Assembly (NCBI RefSeq): GCF_042477335.2
Contig: NC_091255.1
Coordinates: 45,858,501 to 45,922,500, forward strand
Length of the DNA: 64,000 nucleotides
Reading direction: 5' to 3'
Origin: Ovis canadensis
Taxonomy: Eukaryota > Chordata > Mammalia > Artiodactyla > Bovidae
The position numbers were made by a program, and so were the translations under genes. This document shows positions 33,868 to 45,245 of this stretch, one piece after another. Below the pieces are notes generated by a model. That model ran no database searches. It was not told where the DNA came from and saw only the letters and a program-made list of their open reading frames with translations. Numbering within the stretch: the first letter of the stretch is position 1; each line of letters begins with the position of its first letter.

Positions 33868-34293
33868 TGCCGGCGATGAAATGACACACCAACACTGCAG
33901 AGTGGTTTAAATCTTTATATTTTAACAGTTGCTTCTTACAGCTGCTTAATTTTATATCCCTTGTACAACAACCTACAGGGCAAGCTGCCAAGCACTACGA
34001 TTCAGAGACTATACAGTGCGCAGGCGCAGGGCGAGATAACCTTTACCTTGGCTTATTTACTGTAGCTAAGACTTTGTTTTGGGGAACTTCCTTATCAATT
34101 TAGAATCTGTTTTGTCCCAAGGTCTGTTCCTTTTGAAGAATCAGAGAAACATCCTTGTGTTCAAGCAATGTTCTTTTCCCATGGGAACAAACAGGATTTT
34201 TAGCTGAACATCTCGTTTGCAAGAATGCTCAGCCCTGGTTGAGAGTCTCGTTCGCAAGCACTTCTCAACCTTCTTTATACTTTGTTCCCTACA
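33868..34293 (-). repeat. 5' LTR of the provirus (426 bp)
   Basis: Ends TG...CA on the element strand, pairs with 27294-27814 and is adjacent to the primer site. Lacks the 95-bp duplication of its partner. Confidence 0.94.
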
Positions 34294-34394
34294 GAAGCAA
34301 TGAGGGCCCTTTCCTTTCAGGGTGGCTAATCCTACATCTTATCAATACAATTGATGTTGTCTTGGCACTGATTAAATATGGTAGTTTGCTTTCT

Positions 34395-34500
34395 ATTTTT
34401 TAATTGAAGGATAATTGCTTTACAATGTTGTGCTGGTTTCTGCCATACAACAACATGAGTCAGCCATAATTATATATATGATCCTTCCCTCTTGAGCCAA
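34395..34500 (-). mobile_element. L1 3'-end fragment
   Basis: TTAATTGAAGGATAATTGC and TACAATGTTGTGCTGGTTTC match the reverse of a ruminant L1 3' end. The provirus lies just to the left. Confidence 0.7.
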
Positions 34501-34807
34501 GCAGTTTGCTTTCTTCATTATCAAAGCAACCCTGAAACTTAAATATTAATAACCCTATCTTGCAGATGAGTAAACAGCTCTTTTCCTGAGTTTGAGGTTA
34601 AGTCTATATGGTTCCGGCACTCTGCCTGAGAAGAGCGATTGCAAACCCAGGGTTAGTGCACAGCAGGAAAGAACTGTGGTCTGAAGGAGCCAAGGTCAAG
34701 GCTGAGCCTACAGGGAAAGTAGAGCTGATTTTGACTCTGGGAGTCCAGGTGGAGGATAATTACACAGGTGCCGATTTCTTCTAGGCTAATCAAGAAGGTA
34801 CGTTCCT
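34501..34807. other. no recognisable gene
   Basis: Nothing recognised. Confidence 0.5.
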
Positions 34808-35092
34808 GGGGACTTCCCCAGTGATTCACTGGTTAAGAATCTGCCTGCCCGTGCTAAGGCTGCAGGTTGGATCCCTAGTCTGGGAACTAAGATTCCCACA
34901 TATGGCATGGCAACTAAGCCCAAGTGCCTCAACTTCTGAGCCCACTCCAGAGGCCAAGCTCCACAACAAAAGAAGCCTCTGCCATGAGAAGACCACGCAT
35001 GGCTAGTAGAGAGTAGCCCAGGGTTGCTGCAACTAGAAAGAGCTCACACAGCAATGAAGACCCAGCAGAGCCAAAAATAAGTAAGTAAATAT
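34808..35092 (+). mobile_element. CHR-type tRNA SINE, near full length
   Basis: GGGACTTCCCCAGTGATTCAC head, GGATCCCTAGTCTGGGAAC, and the long CHR body ending CAGAGCCAAAAATAAGTAAG. Confidence 0.9.
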
Positions 35093-35827
35093 CTTTTTTT
35101 AAAGAAAGAGAAAGAAGGCAGTTCCTGGCTTTTGGACATGAAAAAAAAATGGGGCTAGTGACAGAAATAATTACTCTACACCCAGTAATCTCCTCAGGTC
35201 CATGCCCAGTGCTAACTCTGAGTAAACACTATGGGCTCTGCCCTTGACCTCAGTGCCAGGATATCTTAGTTCTTCCCCCGGGGTTGGTGTGGGGGTTGCA
35301 CCAGCTCTGGCTCTCCCAGGGAAGTTTCTACTCTTCAGTCTGAACTGTAAGACTTTGTGAAGTGAAAGAAACAAAGTGCCCGGGTGCAGGGGCTCTTCCC
35401 TCTCAGCACGGTTGGCTTTGGCCCAGGGGAGCTTGCAGACACTCTTGCAGGAGAGAGGGGCCTAATAGACAGCTGTCTGGACAGTTTCTGGACCCTCCTT
35501 CCAAGCCATGCCTTGAGATGGTGAAATTTTTGACTTCAAACAATTCACAAACCAGCCACAAAAGCCATTTCAGCAAGGAAGAGACGTGAGATAGGTGTTT
35601 GTAGCTTAATGTATGATTTCATCTCCAGATGATGTCCAGAAACCAAGGACCCTCTGAGCAAAACCCTTATTCCTGGAGAGTGAAAATACTATTGAACTCA
35701 TTCTGGGTCCCTTCTCTTTCCTCCCTTCTCTGGATTAGGTTTCCAGCCTTGACCAGTTTTCTAGCCGGTCTTTTCCCCCCATCTCAACTGCCTCCAAATA
35801 AGGAAAATATCACCTTATTTTCCCTTC
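35093..35827. other. no recognisable gene
   Basis: Single-copy-looking sequence; nothing recognised. Confidence 0.5.
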
Positions 35828-35972
35828 CTGGATGGCATCACCAACTTGATGGACATGAGTTTGCGCAAGCTCTGGGAGTTGGTGATGGACAGGGAGGCCT
35901 GACATGCTGCTGCCCATGGGGTTGCAAAGAGTTGCACATGACTGAGTGACTGAACTGACTGACTAAACTGAG
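35828..35972 (+). mobile_element. BovB 3'-end fragment
   Basis: GGATGGCATCACCAACTTG to TGAGTGACTGAACTGACTG: only the last ~145 bp of BovB, a short 5'-truncated insertion. Confidence 0.88.
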
Positions 35973-37021
35973 GTTGACTTTGCCCTCAGTGACTTGGTAG
36001 ATTCGTCTCTGCCCTGGAAACCATTGCCACTGCAAACATTACCACTTCCTTGTTCTTCCCAGTCTCCTGCAGGAACACCTGCTCACAGCTCCCTGCCTCA
36101 ACCACCCTGTCCTTGCTGAACTCTTGGGACATTATTCCCAGGCTCTCCTCACCCTGCCTTCTCCCTTCAGAGTGGGACAGAGGTAGGGCTGTCCACGTTG
36201 GTCAAGAGAGGAAAGACAAAGTTCAACTTGGGATAAATACTGCAGCTCCTGGAATCACACATCTGCATCAGTTAGGCTACCAGATGGGAAGATGGGAGGT
36301 AGAATCTGCACTTAGGGACCTTCTCTCTCCTTGCTGAGAGAGCAGCAAGACCCAATTATAAATAATTGGGAGGCCTACCCAGCCTCACAAGTTGCTGTCC
36401 CAGGGCTTACATCTCTACCTTGTCGTACTGCCTGATTGAACCTCATCTGCTGGCCTCTTCAGGTCTAAGGTTGTTTCTCTTACCGACCCAGGTTCTTCCT
36501 CTCCTTCCACATCCATGTGATTGTATGACGAGCCTCTGCAGGGATCATTCCACCCTTTGTCCTGTCTTGCCTGCATCACACACTCAACTTCATCCCTAGG
36601 TGGCTCAGCAGTTTCTTTCTTATACACTTTGTCCCATCCTAGACCATCTCCTGCCTACTGTGTGCGTGTCATGCCACTGTGATATATGCCAGGACCAGCT
36701 GCATAGATCACAGAGTTGTCATTTGTATTCTTAACCATTATCTTCATTCAGTGTCCATAACTGCCCAAATCCAGCAAGCATGGGTAGGGGTGAGGGCAGG
36801 GGGCAAAAGAATCACTGGGTTGGTGTTGCCAAACTCCCTCCCCGGATCTTCCTTAGCACTCTCAAATTCCAGTGGTCCAGTCTCCTAGGCATAGATGGGG
36901 AAAGGGGAAAGGTGAAGTGAGAAGGCTTCATCATGTGGTTTGGGTCTCTTATAGCCATTCTAGATCTCTTCACCTCATCCCTAACCTTGTAATTAAGCAA
37001 TTTATTTAAATGGGAGGCATC
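35973..37021. other. no recognisable gene
   Basis: About 1 kb; nothing recognised. Confidence 0.5.
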
Positions 37022-37033
37022 TTCTAGAAAATT

Positions 37034-37170
37034 TGGAGAAGGAAATGGCAACCCACTCCAATATTCTTGCCTGGAGAAGCCCATGGATGGAGGAGCCGGG
37101 TAGGCTACAGTCCACGGGGTTGCAAAGAGTCGGACACGACTGAGCGACTTCACTTCCACTTTACTTCACT
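37034..37170 (+). mobile_element. Bov-A SINE (monomer)
   Basis: GGAGAAGGAAATGGCAACCC to GACTTCACTTCC, forward. Exact 12-bp target duplication TTCTAGAAAATT at 37022-37033 and 37171-37182. Confidence 0.94.
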
Positions 37171-37189
37171 TTCTAGAAAATTACCATAT

Positions 37190-37530
37190 TCAGAGACCTA
37201 ATTGCCATTCTTCAGTGTGCTTTGGTGGAAGCTGAACATCAGTTGTCTGGTTAGTTGTCTTTTCCAGTTTTTCCTTTGAGTCCATACTAGGGGTCAATGA
37301 CACCTGCTGCCTGGGGATGATACAGGGCATGAAAGATCCAGCAAATGTTCCAAGTGTTTCCCACTGCTGGGTACTTTTTGCTGCAAAGGCAATGCCACTC
37401 TCTGATTGCATGTGCTCAGGGAATCCAAAGACATGACCCAGTCCATCTGAGAGTTCTTGGATAGTATGATAGCACTCATCTCCTGTGCTACTCCCAAGAA
37501 CATATTCATGGACCCCAAAGGTAACCACAC
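37190..37530 (-). pseudogene. degenerate ERV-like integrase fragment
   Basis: The minus-strand frame of 112 codons contains FGFPEHMQSESGIAF followed by AAKSTQQW. This matches the pattern of a retroviral integrase core around its second aspartate (aspartate position now glutamate) and the following TKDVQQW-like stretch. The region adjoins a MaLR LTR, consistent with an old MaLR/ERV-L or related provirus. No function expected. Confidence 0.5.
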
Positions 37531-38155
37531 TCTAACTGTATGTGGAAACTGTGAACATATGATACCTGGGAAGAGGAATTAAGAGTTGCAGGTGGAATTA
37601 AGGTTGCTTAGTTTGAGATGATGTGGGTTTGATCCTTGGTTCGGGAAGATACCCTACAGAAACAAATGGCAACCCATTCCAGTACTCTTGCCTGGAAATT
37701 CTATGGACACAGAAGACTGGCAGGCTACAGTCCATGGGGTTGCAAAGAGTCAGATACAATTGAGCACACATGGACACGGTTTGAAATGAGATTATCCTGG
37801 ACTTTCCAGGTGGCCCTAATGTAATTGCAAAGATTCCTATAAGTGAAAGAGGGAGCCTGGAGCATCAGCATCAGAACCATGTGTGTGAGAAAGACTGGAT
37901 CGGCCACTGCTGGCTTTGAAGATGGAAGAGGCTAGGAGTCAAGAGTGGGAGCAGCCTCTAGAAACTAGAGAAGGCAGAGAAAAGGGTTCTCCTTCAGAGC
38001 CTCCAGGAAGGAACACAGTCCTGCCAATAACTTGATGTCAGCCCAGCAAGACATACTTTGAATTTTCAAACTACAAATCTAAGATAGTAACTGTCTGTTG
38101 ACTTAAGCCTCTAAATATGTGGCAATTTATTACAGCAGCAATAGAGAAAGAACAC
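37531..38155 (+). repeat. MLT1-type LTR interrupted by Bov-tA
   Basis: AAGAGGAATTAAGAGTTGCAGG, then after the SINE TTATCCTGGACTTTCCAGG, GGCCACTGCTGGCTTTGAAG and GTGGCAATTTATTACAGCAG, the phrases of an MLT1-like LTR in forward order. Confidence 0.7.
37612..37770 (+). mobile_element. Bov-tA SINE, diverged
   Basis: GGTTTGATCCTTGGTTCGGG (tRNA-like part) leads into GGCAACCCATTCCAGTACTC and ends near CAGATACAATTGAGC. Confidence 0.8.
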
Positions 38156-38364
38156 TTGTCTCCTGTAGCCAGTGCCCTGCAGTGCCCTCAAGAGACAGTA
38201 GCGGCCAACACAGTCTACTTGCTAGGCCCAGGCTGGTCTGGTAGCCCTAACTGTACACTCTAAAGTTCCCTTTGCTACTTCACTATGAAGCTGGCAGTCT
38301 GGGCACATTTTCCAGGCTTCCTTAGCCTCCTAGGCTGGAATCATTAAGCCTAGTTTTAGGGCTC

Positions 38365-38647
38365 AGTTCTGAAGATCAGCCCTGGGATTTCTTTGGAAGG
38401 AATGATGCTAAAGCTGAAACTCCAGTACTTTGGCCACCTCATGTGAAGAGTTGACTCATTGGAAAAGACTCTGATGCTGGGAGGGATTGGGGGCAGGAGG
38501 AGAAGGGGACAACCGAGGATGAGATGGATGGATGGCCACGTGAGTCTGAGTGAACTCCGGGAGTTGGTGGACAGGGAGGCCTGGCATGCTGCAATTCATG
38601 GGGTTGCAAAGAGACGGACATGACTGAGCGACTGAACTCAACTCAAC
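38365..38647 (+). mobile_element. BovB 3' fragment
   Basis: TTCTGAAGATCAGCCCTGGG through the C-terminal coding end to CGACTGAACTCAACTCAAC. Truncated, with a small deletion before the 3' end. Confidence 0.88.
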
Positions 38648-38657
38648 TCTGAACTGT

Positions 38658-38785
38658 TGGAGAAGGAGATGGCAACCCACTCCAGTATTCTTGCCTGGAG
38701 AATCCCATGGATGGAGGAGCCTGGTGGGCTACAGTCCACGGGGTCACAAAGAGTCAGACACGACTGAGTGACTTCACTTTCACTT
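38658..38785 (+). mobile_element. Bov-A SINE (monomer)
   Basis: Forward monomer with exact 10-bp target duplication TCTGAACTGT at 38648-38657 and 38786-38795. It inserted right at the end of the BovB fragment. Confidence 0.93.
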
Positions 38786-38795
38786 TCTGAACTGT

Positions 38796-39145
38796 ATATG
38801 GATGACCACGCCCTGTGTGACACTGTATCCATGGAGTTGTAGTCTTCACTTGGGCAGTGTAGATCAGCTTGTTGATTCCACTGATGTTTATCTTTGGAGG
38901 GTCTCTTTCTACACGGGTTGTGAACAGGAGGTGTGGGTCTTGTACAATTTGCTGCCATAGTGTTAATCCCCACAGAGCCTGAGACTTGATGATCCGGTCG
39001 CCCCCGGCCAGGCACTAGACCACACCGTCAGTCCCATGCATTAATAAACAGACCTCAAGGTCCATTTGGGGGAGTGTTTTCAGGACAAGCACCACAGCCT
39101 GCACTCTAACCACCGAGCACAGTTCCTCTGCCCATGCAGTCTGAA
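38796..39145. other. no recognisable gene
   Basis: Possibly old retroviral interior by its position between LTR remnants, but I find no motif to support that. Confidence 0.35.
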
Positions 39146-39371
39146 ACCATCTTCTAGGGATGGACAACAAAACAATATACACTGGGTGGCTTAAACAACA
39201 GAAATTTATTTTCCCACAGTTCTAGAGGCTGAAGTCCAAGATCAAGTGTCAGTGAGTTTGGTTTCTTCTGAGGCCTCTGTCCTTGGCGTGCAGATGGCCA
39301 CCTTCTCATTGTGTCCTCATATGGCCTGTGTTGCACTTTCCTGGTATTCCTATGTGTCCAAATTTCCTCTT

Positions 39372-39603
39372 CTATTTTTTTTTAAATTTTTTATTTTTGA
39401 AGTTTTTATTTTATATTGAACTATAGTTGATTTACAATGCTGTGGTAGTTTCTTATGTACAACAAAGTGATTAAGTTATATATATGTATATATAACTTGT
39501 TGTATATATATATATATTCTTTTTCTCATTTAAGTTATTACAGACTATGGAGCAGAGTTCCTCGTGTTATACAGCAGGTCCTTGTTGGTTATCTACAAAT
39601 TTC
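39372..39603 (-). mobile_element. L1 3'-end fragment with (TA)n
   Basis: TATAGTTGATTTACAATGC, then an AT-rich TATATA stretch (39478-39517), then TATACAGCAGGTCCTTG: the reverse of the artiodactyl L1 3'UTR. Confidence 0.8.
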
Positions 39604-39721
39604 TCTTCTTATAAGGATACTAGGCAGACTGGATAAGGACCTACTCTAACAGCCTCATTTTAACTTAACCACGTCTTTAAAGCCCCTCTCTCCAAACACA
39701 ATCTAATTCTGAGGTACTGGG

Positions 39722-39852
39722 GCTTAGGGGTTTCTGTTTTGTTTCGGCTGCACTGGATGGTTTGCAGGATCTTAGTGCTCTGACCAGGGATTGAACCTGG
39801 CCTTCAGCAATGAAAGCACAGAATCCTAACCACTGAACTGCCAGGGAATTCT
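39722..39852 (-). mobile_element. CHR-type tRNA SINE fragment
   Basis: TTCGGCTGCACTGGATGG, CCAGGGATTGAACCTGG and GAACTGCCAGGGAATTC, the reverse-oriented SINE, within MLT1. Confidence 0.82.
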
Positions 39853-39907
39853 GGGGGTTAGGGTTTTGATAGATGAATTTTAAGGGGACACAGTTCAGAC
39901 CATAACA

Positions 39908-41651
39908 GTTTCCAAGAACGTTGGTTAGGTTACTGGTCCCAATTCACGCTGAGGTTAATATTTCCTCCCTGTGCACTCAAAACTGAACCATCTTACCTAA
40001 GGCAGTGTGCTGCCTTAGCCCTTACTGTCAGAATAACATCTCCAGGTAATGGTACTGGACCCTGCTGGAGAGAGGTCAGCCTCTTCAGGTCTCGGTCCGC
40101 CCACCAGAGACAAGTTATGGGAGAGATTAGGTTGCCTTGCAGCAGCCCAGTGACACATTCTAATCTAAGTCACATGAAGGCAAATCGTCTCTGATCACCT
40201 GGATGCAGAGATGCTGGAGCCAGGGTTAGTGAGGTCTCCAGTGTATGAAGCTGCTCCAGTCTGCACAACAGGGCACTGGGCCACATTCAGTTTGTAGGGA
40301 TCCACAGGAAGATATCAGTTACTAATGACTTTTTCACTAGCCACACAGGGTTATTATAAGGTGATAACACTTTTTAAACATCTCTGCCTCCATTAGCTTC
40401 TTGGTCTAGTGACATCCTGTCCTTCCCTGCCCCTCAGCCCCCGGCCCCCAGCATCCTGTGTTGGTTCAGTCCTAAGAGTAAGCTGGGAAGCCTACTGGAA
40501 ACAAGACTGTGGACGTGTTCCACTACCACTTTTCCAGCCGTGGCACTTCCCCATTGGGAACCTCCTTTGTGGTCAGCAGCAGTATCAGTGACAGCCACTC
40601 GAGTGTGTATTATCCCAAAGGGCCCATTCGAGTTACAGTAGTCCACTGTCCAAGCTGAGAGTCTGTCCCAAATTCAATGGCAGTAGTTTTCCAGCCATGT
40701 CCCTGGGTATTTCCTGGCATCATAGACTTGTACTTCTGTGCCCAGAAGGATTGAAAAGATCTGGTGACCTTGGTTGCCATCAAGTCCCCAGCATACCTTG
40801 ACCAGCACCAACAGCCCTCCTTAGGGAAGAGAGGAACTTGGCTTCTGCCCTAGTCTCATTTGTTCTTGAAGGGGTGACGTCTGGTCAGACAGGTGGTGTG
40901 AAGGCGTCAGACCAGCACCAGTGTGCACAGCGCAGGCCTCCGCAGGGTCTCTCAGCCCTCCTGGCCCTCCTGTTTGTCCACAGTAAACAGCACAGCTGGC
41001 CTGGCATCTTCACCTGCCACAGCCCAGATCTTTACATTTGTGGCCTTCTACTGGCCTGAGAGTGGGGATTTCCCTCACGGGCAAGTCCTCAATCTCCTGT
41101 CTGGGAACTCCCCGGTGTGAATGCTATGCCCACACTGTCCTACCGTCTGAATCTTCAACCCGTTTATCTCCTCTTTAGTCTGAAGGGCATTTACTTTGCC
41201 CTGCGTCAGGCCTCTATTCTGCGGAGTTGGTTGCCCAGTTGTTAAAAGAGTTTTCTGGACTTAATTGTCTCTGATAATTGGTGCCAACTGAACAATCCAG
41301 TCAGACCCTGAGTGAATATCTCATCACCTGGGTTCTCATGGTTTCCATATAAATACAGTTACCTTAAGGAAATGTATAGGTTCCCCTTCTGTCACCACGG
41401 ATGCTCATTAGACAAGGTAAGCTCGGGCGAGGGAGGCCACTGTTTCACTGTGGAGGTAAAGACCCACTGAGTGCACTAAACCATTCCATGTTCGTCCAAG
41501 GTCTTCCTCCGTGTTCACGTCATCAGCCAGGCAGGCTTCCACATCAGTCATCAGGCAACCACACGTTTTCTGCTCTTTCTCATTCCAACACAACTGGTAT
41601 AGCTTCTTCCTTCACTACAGCTAAAGCACCAATCCCTCTAGTTTCACTGGG
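39908..41651. other. no recognisable gene
   Basis: About 1.7 kb. Several short frames, none with motifs I recognise. Possibly diverged retroviral interior, since MLT1 LTRs flank it, but this is only position-based. Confidence 0.4.
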
Positions 41652-41985
41652 GGCTAGAGATTGAATGTTTGTGTCCCCCAAATCCATATATTGAAACCTA
41701 ATTCCCAAGTGATGTATTTGGAGGAGGAATCTTTAGGCAGTGACTAGGTCATGGAGTGAAGTCCTCATAAATGCGATTAGTATCATTATAAAAGAAATCC
41801 TTTCATCTGACGGGAGGACACAGTGGAAGACATCCATCTATGAACCAGAAAGCAGGTCCTCACCAGACACAAAATCTCTAGGCAACTTGATCTTGGACTT
41901 CCCAGCCACAGAAAATGTCTATGGTTTACAAGGCATGCACTCTATGGTACTGAACTGTTATAGTAGCCCCAGCTAAGACACTGGG
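41652..41985 (+). repeat. MLT1-type LTR
   Basis: GATTGAATGTTTGTGTCCCC, then AGGTCATGGAGTGAAGTCCT, then CTTGATCTTGGACTTCCCAG and CCACAGAAAATG, in the order of the MLT1 consensus as I know it. Confidence 0.75.
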
Positions 41986-42423
41986 CTTTTGTCCAAACCT
42001 CATGTTCCTCCTCTTCCACTCTTTGTAAGAGCAGACCACAGGACCGTTCTGCAAAACTGACTGCACCTGGCCACCGGGGAGTATTTTATATCAGGGTACC
42101 CCTATAGGTGGGAGGAAGCAGTTTTGCTTCCCAGGGAGCAGATGGGTGAACAGCAACTATACTATATTTTTCTTAGTGTTACAGGATCCTCTAACCATGG
42201 GCAACAGTCAAGTGCCACCTTTCTCCTGCCATCAAATGCTTCAGTAACCAGGGCGCCACCATGTGAGAATCCTGATCCACAGCTGCCTTTTTCCAAAAGG
42301 GCACTGTGGTCTTATCAACCTCCAGGGGAAGAAGGATTAAAAAATTCCAGGCAGCCAGCCTGTCACTGGCTACAATGACAAGATGGGCCCAAGCCCCATG
42401 TGGTATGGCTTCTATAGTGAGTT
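41986..42423. other. no recognisable gene
   Basis: Nothing recognised. Confidence 0.5.
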
Positions 42424-42785
42424 GCATCGTGTCCCCACAAAAGATATGCCCACCCCAAACCTTAGAATGTGATCTTAACTGAAATAAGGATCTTTGAAGA
42501 GGATCACAAGATCATCCTAGATGAGGGGGTCCCTAAATCCAGGGAGGATTATCTTTATTAGACACAAGGACAGAGACGCAGAGAAGACCATGTTGGCAGA
42601 GATTGGAGGGATCTGTCTTCAAGCCAAGGAGGGCCAATGATTGCTACTAACCACCAGAAGCTAGAAGAGAGACATGAGATACATGTTCCTAAGGGCCTCT
42701 GGAAGAAATAGACCTGGTGACAGCCTGATCTGACTTCTTGTTCTAAGGCATCAGTTCTGGGGTAACTTGTTACAGGAAACTAATA
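42424..42785 (+). repeat. MLT1-type LTR
   Basis: TTGCATCGTGTCCCCACAAA, GGATCTTTGAAGAGGATCAC and ACCAGAAGCTAGAAGAGAG with GTTACAGGAAACTAATA at the end, an MLT1-like LTR in forward orientation. Confidence 0.72.
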
Positions 42786-42814
42786 TGGCCTCATTTACAG
42801 CAAGATGAATAGGC

Positions 42815-42990
42815 CAGGACCTCTCTGGTGTACCAGTGGTTAAGAATTCACCTGCAAAAGCACAGGACACAAGTTGGATCCCTGGTCCAGGAGGATCCCA
42901 CAGGCTGTAGGGAAACTAAGCCCGTGCGCCACAACTACCGAGACCACGTTCTAGAAACCAGGAGCCGCAACTGCTGAAGCCCGCACGCCC
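42815..42990 (+). mobile_element. CHR-type tRNA SINE, truncated
   Basis: ACCAGTGGTTAAGAATTCACC head and CCCGTGCGCCACAACTACCG body. The tail abuts the 3' end of a reverse BovB. Confidence 0.88.
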
Positions 42991-44341
42991 TCAGTCAGTT
43001 CCCTCAGTCATGTCTGACTTTGCGACCCCATGGACTACAGCACGCCAGGCCTCCCTGTCCATCACCAACTCCCAGAGCTTGCTCAAACTCAGGTCCATCA
43101 AGTCGGTGATGCCATCCAACCATCTCATCCTCTGTCGTCCCCTTCTCCTCCTGCCTTCAATCTTTCCCAGCGTCAGGGTCTTTTACAATGAGTCCGTTCT
43201 TCATATCAGGTGGCCAAAGTACTGGAGCTTCAGCTTCAGCATCAGTCCTTCCAATGAATATTCAGGACTGATTTCCTTTAGGATGGACTGGTTGGATCTC
43301 CTTGCAGTCCCAGGGACTCTCAAGAGCCTTCTCCAACACCACAGTTCAAAAGCATCAATTCTTTGATGCTCAGCTTTCTTTATGGTCCACCTCTCACATC
43401 CATACATGACTACTGGAAAAACTATAGTTTTGACTAGAGGACTTTTGTTGGCAAAATGATGTCTCTGTTTTTTAATATGCTCTCTAGGTTGGTCATAGCT
43501 TGTCTTCCAAGGAGCAAGCGTCTTTTAATTTAATGGCTGCAGTCACTATCTGCAGTGATTTTGGAGGCCAAGAAAAGAGTCTGTCACTGTTTCCATTGTT
43601 TCCCCACCTATTTGCGACGAAGTAATGGGACCAGATGCCATGATCTTTGTTTTTTGAATGTTGAGTTTTAACCCAGCTTTTTCCCTCTCCTCTTTCTCTT
43701 TCATCAAGAGGCTCTTTAGTTCCTCTTCACTTTCTGCCGTAACGGTGGTGTCATCTGCATATCTGAGGTTATTGATATTTCTCCCAGCTCATGATTGATA
43801 TTTATTCCAGCTCATGATTCTTCCAGTCCAGTGTTTCACATGATGTACTCTGCATATAAGTTAAATAAGCAATGTGACAGGATACAGCCTTGACGAACTC
43901 CCTTCCCAATTTGGAACCAAATTGTTGTTCCATGTTGCATTGTTCCATGTCCATTTCTAACTGTTGCTTCTTGACCTCCATACAGATTTCTCACGAGACA
44001 GATAAGGTAGTCTGGTACTCCCATCTCTTGAAGAATTTTCCACAGCTCGTTGTGATCCACCCACATAGTCAGTGAAGCAGAAGTAGATGCTTATCTGGAA
44101 TTGTCTTACTTTTTCTATGATCCAATGGACGTTGGCAATTTGATCTCTGGTTCTTCTGCCTTTTCTAAATCCAGCTTGAGAGTCTCGGGGCGGCGGCAGC
44201 GGCGGGAGCTGTGGGATCGGTAGGAGGGCTGCTGGGCACGCTCACTGGGCTTCCTCCGCCTACAGGTCGGGAAAGGGCGTTTCAGCTGCTGCTGGAGAGC
44301 GTGTTTCCAAGGAAGGCGAGGAAACCCGTCCGGAACTGAAA

Positions 44342-45244
44342 ATGCCGAAACCGATCAATGTCCGAGTGACCACCATGGATGCGGAGCTGGAGTTCGCCAT
44401 CCAGCCAAACACCACAGGAAAGCAGCTTTTTGATCAGGTGGTTAAGACCATCGGCCTTAGGGAAGTGTGGTACTTTGGCCTCCAGTATGTGGATAACAAA
44501 GGATTTCCTACGTGGTTGAAACTTGATAAAAAGGTGTCTGCCCAGGAGGTCAGGAAGGAGAGCCCGCTGCAGTTCAAGCTCCGGGCCAAGTTCTACCCCG
44601 AGGACGTGGCTGAGGAGCTCATCCAGGACATCACGCAGAAGCTCTTCTTCCTGCAAGTGAAGGAGGGCATCCTCAGCGACGAGATCTACTGCCCGCCTGA
44701 GACCGCCGTGCTCCTGGGCTCCTACGCCGTGCAGGCCAAGTTCGGCGACTACAACAAGGAGCTGCACAAGGCCGGGTACCTCGGCTCCGAGCGGCTCATC
44801 CCCCAGAGAGTCATGGACCAGCACAAGCTCACCAGGGACCAGTGGGAGGACCGCATCCAGGTGTGGCACGCCGAGCACCGCGGGATGCTCAAAGACAGCG
44901 CCATGCTGGAATACCTGAAGATCGCCCAGGACCTGGAAATGTACGGGATCAACTATTTTGAGATAAAAAATAAGAAAGGAACAGACCTTTGGTTCAGCGT
45001 TGATGCCCTTGGACTAAATATCTATGAGAAAGACGATAAGTTGACCCCAAAGATCGGCTTCCCCTGGAGCGAGATCAGGAACATCTCTTTCAATGACAAG
45101 AAGTTTGTCATCAAGCCCATCGACAAGAAGGCTCCCGACTTCGTGTTCTATGCCCCCCGCCTGCGGATCAACAAGCGGATCCTGCAGCTCTGCATGGGGA
45201 ACCATGAGCTGTACATGCGCCGCCGGAAGCCTGACACCATGTGA
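44342..45244 (+). CDS. EZR: retrocopy frame: ezrin FERM domain (300 residues, possibly not expressed)
   Basis: Starts at the parental ATG ([18 protein letters not shown]) and is open for 300 codons through all three FERM lobes (F1, F2 and F3; F3 includes [14 protein letters not shown]). It ends KPDTM* just past the FERM-coil junction. In ezrin this domain binds membrane lipids and receptor tails and is masked by the C-terminal domain. A free FERM domain would lack masking and actin binding, and could compete with ezrin. The absence of in-frame stops over 900 bp, in GC-rich sequence, is compatible with either a recent insertion or constraint. Expression is unknown. Confidence 0.55.
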   Translation: MPKPINVRVTTMDAELEFAIQPNTTGKQLFDQVVKTIGLREVWYFGLQYVDNKGFPTWLKLDKKVSAQEVRKESPLQFKLRAKFYPEDVAEELIQDITQKLFFLQVKEGILSDEIYCPPETAVLLGSYAVQAKFGDYNKELHKAGYLGSERLIPQRVMDQHKLTRDQWEDRIQVWHAEHRGMLKDSAMLEYLKIAQDLEMYGINYFEIKNKKGTDLWFSVDALGLNIYEKDDKLTPKIGFPWSEIRNISFNDKKFVIKPIDKKAPDFVFYAPRLRINKRILQLCMGNHELYMRRRKPDTM

Positions 45245-45245
45245 C

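Larger units (their letters stand above)
27294..34293 (-). mobile_element. class II endogenous retrovirus (betaretrovirus-like provirus), defective
   Basis: Complete proviral outline on the minus strand: 5' LTR 33868-34293, primer site, repeated leader, gag and pol/env remnants, polypurine tract and 3' LTR 27294-27814. A 5-bp GAAGC target duplication lies at 27289-27293 and 34294-34298. The primer site for tRNA-Lys, the Gag start, YMDD in RT and the transmembrane envelope type place it in the betaretrovirus-like (ERVK/HML) class. Much of gag (capsid, nucleocapsid), the end of integrase and most of the surface envelope are missing. Protease has a changed catalytic motif, and stops and frameshifts occur throughout. 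An L1 sits in gag. LTRs differ by roughly eight substitutions plus one 95-bp duplication by my count, so the integration is young on a mammalian scale. It cannot make infectious virus. Confidence 0.93.
39150..39907 (-). repeat. MLT1-type LTR with two younger insertions
   Basis: Reverse MLT1: GGTGGCTTAAACAACAGAAA and GAGGCCTCTGTCCTTGGC at the left, AGCCTCATTTTAACTTAACC in the middle, GAATTTTAAGGGGACACAG at the right. Split by an L1 3' end and a CHR SINE. Confidence 0.8.

Noticed and set aside
33607-33879. Open frame with 24-residue repeats, resembling a repetitive protein
   Set aside because: It is the antisense of the 72-bp repeat in the proviral leader, a non-coding region. 72 is divisible by three, so the frame stays open by arithmetic.
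27294-34293. Active exogenous-type retrovirus
   Set aside because: Large deletions, stops, frameshifts, an altered protease motif and an L1 in gag exclude function.
44282-44878. 198-codon minus-strand frame, and similarly 45168-46265 (365 codons)
   Set aside because: Antisense of the GC-rich ezrin coding region; shadows caused by codon bias.
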